Assembly (NCBI GenBank): GCA_019022495.1 | Contig: JAFEKR010000003.1 | Location: forward strand, 310,001-374,000 | DNA: 64,000 nt | Origin: Epichloe hybrida | Lineage: Eukaryota; Ascomycota; Sordariomycetes; Hypocreales; Clavicipitaceae | Reading direction: 5' to 3' | Part shown: positions 62,116 to 64,000 of the stretch, piece after piece | Layout: every line of letters starts with the position of its first letter | Position numbering within the stretch: position 1 is the stretch's first letter | The notes under the pieces: model-generated | Seen by the model: the letters and a program-made list of their open reading frames with translations, nothing else | What the model was told of the DNA's origin: nothing | The model's database searches: none | Program-made: the position numbers and the translations under genes

Positions 62116-63840
62116 CTATGCCTGGTAGGTGGAAGCAGAAACGTTGCCGCCACGGCCAGTCCAGTTGACGTGAATGTCCTGACCCTCGGGATACTTGTCG
62201 TTGGCGAATTCGGGCTTGATGCGGAAAGTGTGAGCACCAAAGTAGTCTCGCTGGGCCTGAAGCAGGTTTGCGGGCAGGTCCTTGGTGCGGTAACCGTCGA
62301 ACCAAGACAGCGCAGTAGAGAAGGCAGGAGTAGGAATTCCTAGCTCGGCGGCCTTGGCAACGACGTCTCTCCAGCCAGGCTGGGCAGTGTGAATGGCCTT
62401 GTTGAAGAAATCGTCGAAGAGCAAGTTGGGCAGATCGGGCGACTTGCGGTAGGCAGCCGTGATGTCCTTCAAGAAAACGGATCGAATGATGCAACCACCA
62501 CGCCACATGAGGGCGATGGAAGGCTTGTTCAATTTCCAGCCAAACTCCTTGGCGGCCTAGATGAAGAGTTTCTTGTCAGAGACTGGGCTCCAAAACCAAT
62601 TAGCACAGTAGTGGAAGGGGGAAACACTTACTTCCTGCATCAACATGAAGCCCTGGGCGTAGGAAATAATCTTGGAGGCATACAGGGCTTGCTCAAGGTC
62701 ATCAAGAAACTGCTCCTTGTTACCCTCAAACTTGCCGCTGCCACGAGAAACGTACTGAAGCTTGGAGGAGGCCTGAACACGCTCGGGCTTGATGCCGGAC
62801 AAGCATCGGGCCAAGACGGCCTCGGCAATCAGAGTGACGGGCATGCCCAAGTCCAGGGCATTGACAGCAGTCCACTTGCCAGTACCCTTCTGGCCAGCCT
62901 GGTCAAGGATCTTCTCGACGAGGGGCTTGCCGTCCTCATCATTGAAGTACATAATATCGCGAGTGATCTCGATCAGGAAGGAGTCCAAGACACCCTTGTT
63001 CCATTTGGTGAGGACATCGCCAATCTCCTTGTTGGAGAGGCCAAGGGCACGCTTCATAATATCGTAGGCCTAATCAGGGTCCTCGTTAGTGCCATCAAAC
63101 TCCACAGGGAGAGCCAGAATCATTCCGGGCTTTGCGCAGCGCTGTGCAGTCATCGTACCTCGCAAATGAGCTGCATATCACCATACTCGATACCGTTGTG
63201 AACCATCTTGACGTAGTGACCAGCACCTTCGTCACCAACCCACTCACAGCAAGCCTCGCCGTCGCTCTTGGCGGAGATGCTTTGAAAAATGTCCTTGATA
63301 TGAGGCCACGCGTCCTCGCTGCCACCGGGCATGATAGAAGGGCCATAACGAGCACCTTCCTCGCCTCCAGAAACACCGGAGCCGACGAATCGAAGTCCCT
63401 TGCTGGAAAGGTACTGGGTGCGGCGGTTAGAGTCGGGGAAGTGAGAGTTGCCACCGTCAATGATGATATCGCCCTTCTGCAAGAGGGGCAGAAGCTTCTC
63501 GATCCAGTCATCAACAGCCTGTCCAGCCTGGACAAGCAGCATGACGCGGCGAGGGGTCTTGAGCTTGCTGACAAACTCCTCGACAGAGTGAGCGCCGACA
63601 ATGGACTTGCCTTTTGCCTCATTTTCCAAGAATCGGTCGACCTTGGAGACAGTTCGATTGAAGGCGCAGATGGTGAAGCCGTGGTCAGCCATGTTCAGGA
63701 TGAGGTTCTGTCCCCTTTTTTTTTGAATTGTTAGCACCGCGCGCATCCGCGGTGTGAGCTGGGGCTCCAATTGGAACGGGAAGACGAGGGTGGACATGCG
63801 AACTTACATGACAGCGAGGCCGATAAGGCCCAGATCCGCG
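62116..63840 (-). CDS. gnd1: 6-phosphogluconate dehydrogenase, decarboxylating (5' end not resolved)
   Basis: Third oxidative pentose-phosphate enzyme: converts 6-phosphogluconate to ribulose 5-phosphate and CO2, making NADPH; cytosolic. Resolved exons: 63840-63808, 63714-63159, 63069-62632 and 62556-62116. The N-terminal Rossmann segment is [20 protein letters not shown], split by the intron at 63715-63807, whose acceptor follows a run of A. Then [73 protein letters not shown] and the C-terminal [14 protein letters not shown] and [11 protein letters not shown] all match. No ATG lies in frame upstream within the window. The CTGAC plus CCCAAG at 63841-63855 looks like a branch site and acceptor, so the first exon is probably beyond position 64000. 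Apart from that the protein looks complete and active. Confidence 0.92.
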
Positions 63841-64000
63841 CTTGGGGCATTGTCAGCATTTCTTGAAGCTTGGTCGAGATTGGAACTTGAGGTGCGTGAA
63901 TGAGATTGGCGGGGTTGTTGGGCGCCGCCAAGCTTGAGATTCGCAAGGCGAGCGCTGTCTCGAGATCATGAGCAGGGTGTCAACAAGGAAATCACACTGC

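Noticed and set aside
1..63840. Functional NAD(P) gene cluster (NAD(P)HX dehydratase, NAD kinase, 6PGDH)
   Set aside because: The genes are tens of kilobases apart with unrelated genes between them; co-location looks accidental.

Overview
The window is nuclear DNA from a filamentous ascomycete, most likely a sordariomycete and possibly of the Hypocreales (this placement is inferred from protein resemblance and gene style, not from a search). Genes are spaced 0.3-6 kb apart on both strands. Most introns are 50-160 bp with GT..AG ends, and many have a CTAAC or CTGAC branch site 10-25 bases before the acceptor. No rRNA, tRNA, CRISPR array, transposase or reverse transcriptase was recognised.

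Layout. The 3' end of an NAD(P)HX dehydratase gene opens the window, followed by 5.7 kb without a recognisable gene. Then come a conserved protein of unknown function (6.3-7.9 kb), a PP2A activator (9.8-11.1 kb, minus), exosome subunit Rrp46, an NAD kinase, a Yox1-like homeobox factor (minus), Ran GTPase (minus), the proteasome chaperone Nas2 (minus), a PWI/RS splicing factor, Eaf6, an S9 dipeptidyl peptidase, a TAF3-like histone-fold protein, a PPR-like mitochondrial protein (minus), Rcl1 and a DUF1746/Dsc4-like membrane protein (minus). From 38.7 to 45.9 kb the content is accessory in style: a 10-cysteine secreted-type protein with a disrupted start, a 43-residue secreted peptide, a secreted FAD oxidoreductase, an M43-type metalloprotease fold that has lost its catalytic glutamate, and a 71-residue protein. 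Housekeeping genes resume with Pxr1, Ars2 and a molybdenum cofactor sulfurase. They are followed by a GH18 chitinase and a GPI-anchor-type REREG repeat protein, then Ssr4 and 6-phosphogluconate dehydrogenase, whose 5' end is not found in the window.

Functions. Most genes belong to conserved eukaryotic complexes: RNA processing (Rrp46, Rcl1, Pxr1, Ars2, PWI factor), chromatin and transcription (Eaf6, TAF3-like, Ssr4, homeobox), nuclear transport (Ran), proteasome assembly (Nas2) and membrane protein quality control (Dsc4-like). Three enzymes concern NAD(P): NAD(P)HX dehydratase, NAD kinase and 6PGDH. They are far apart and this looks coincidental.

The observations most worth a second look are the HVVGH pseudo-active site in the metalloprotease, the cysteine-rich gene with its start codon one base out of frame, the 43-residue secreted peptide, the recurring TACGGAGTA-type motif in noncoding DNA with two CGG-N6-CCG inverted sites inside the accessory stretch, and three introns that are multiples of three and free of stops. 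I did not find convincing evidence of a wholly new multi-gene system. All gene models are manual splice predictions and have not been tested against transcripts.
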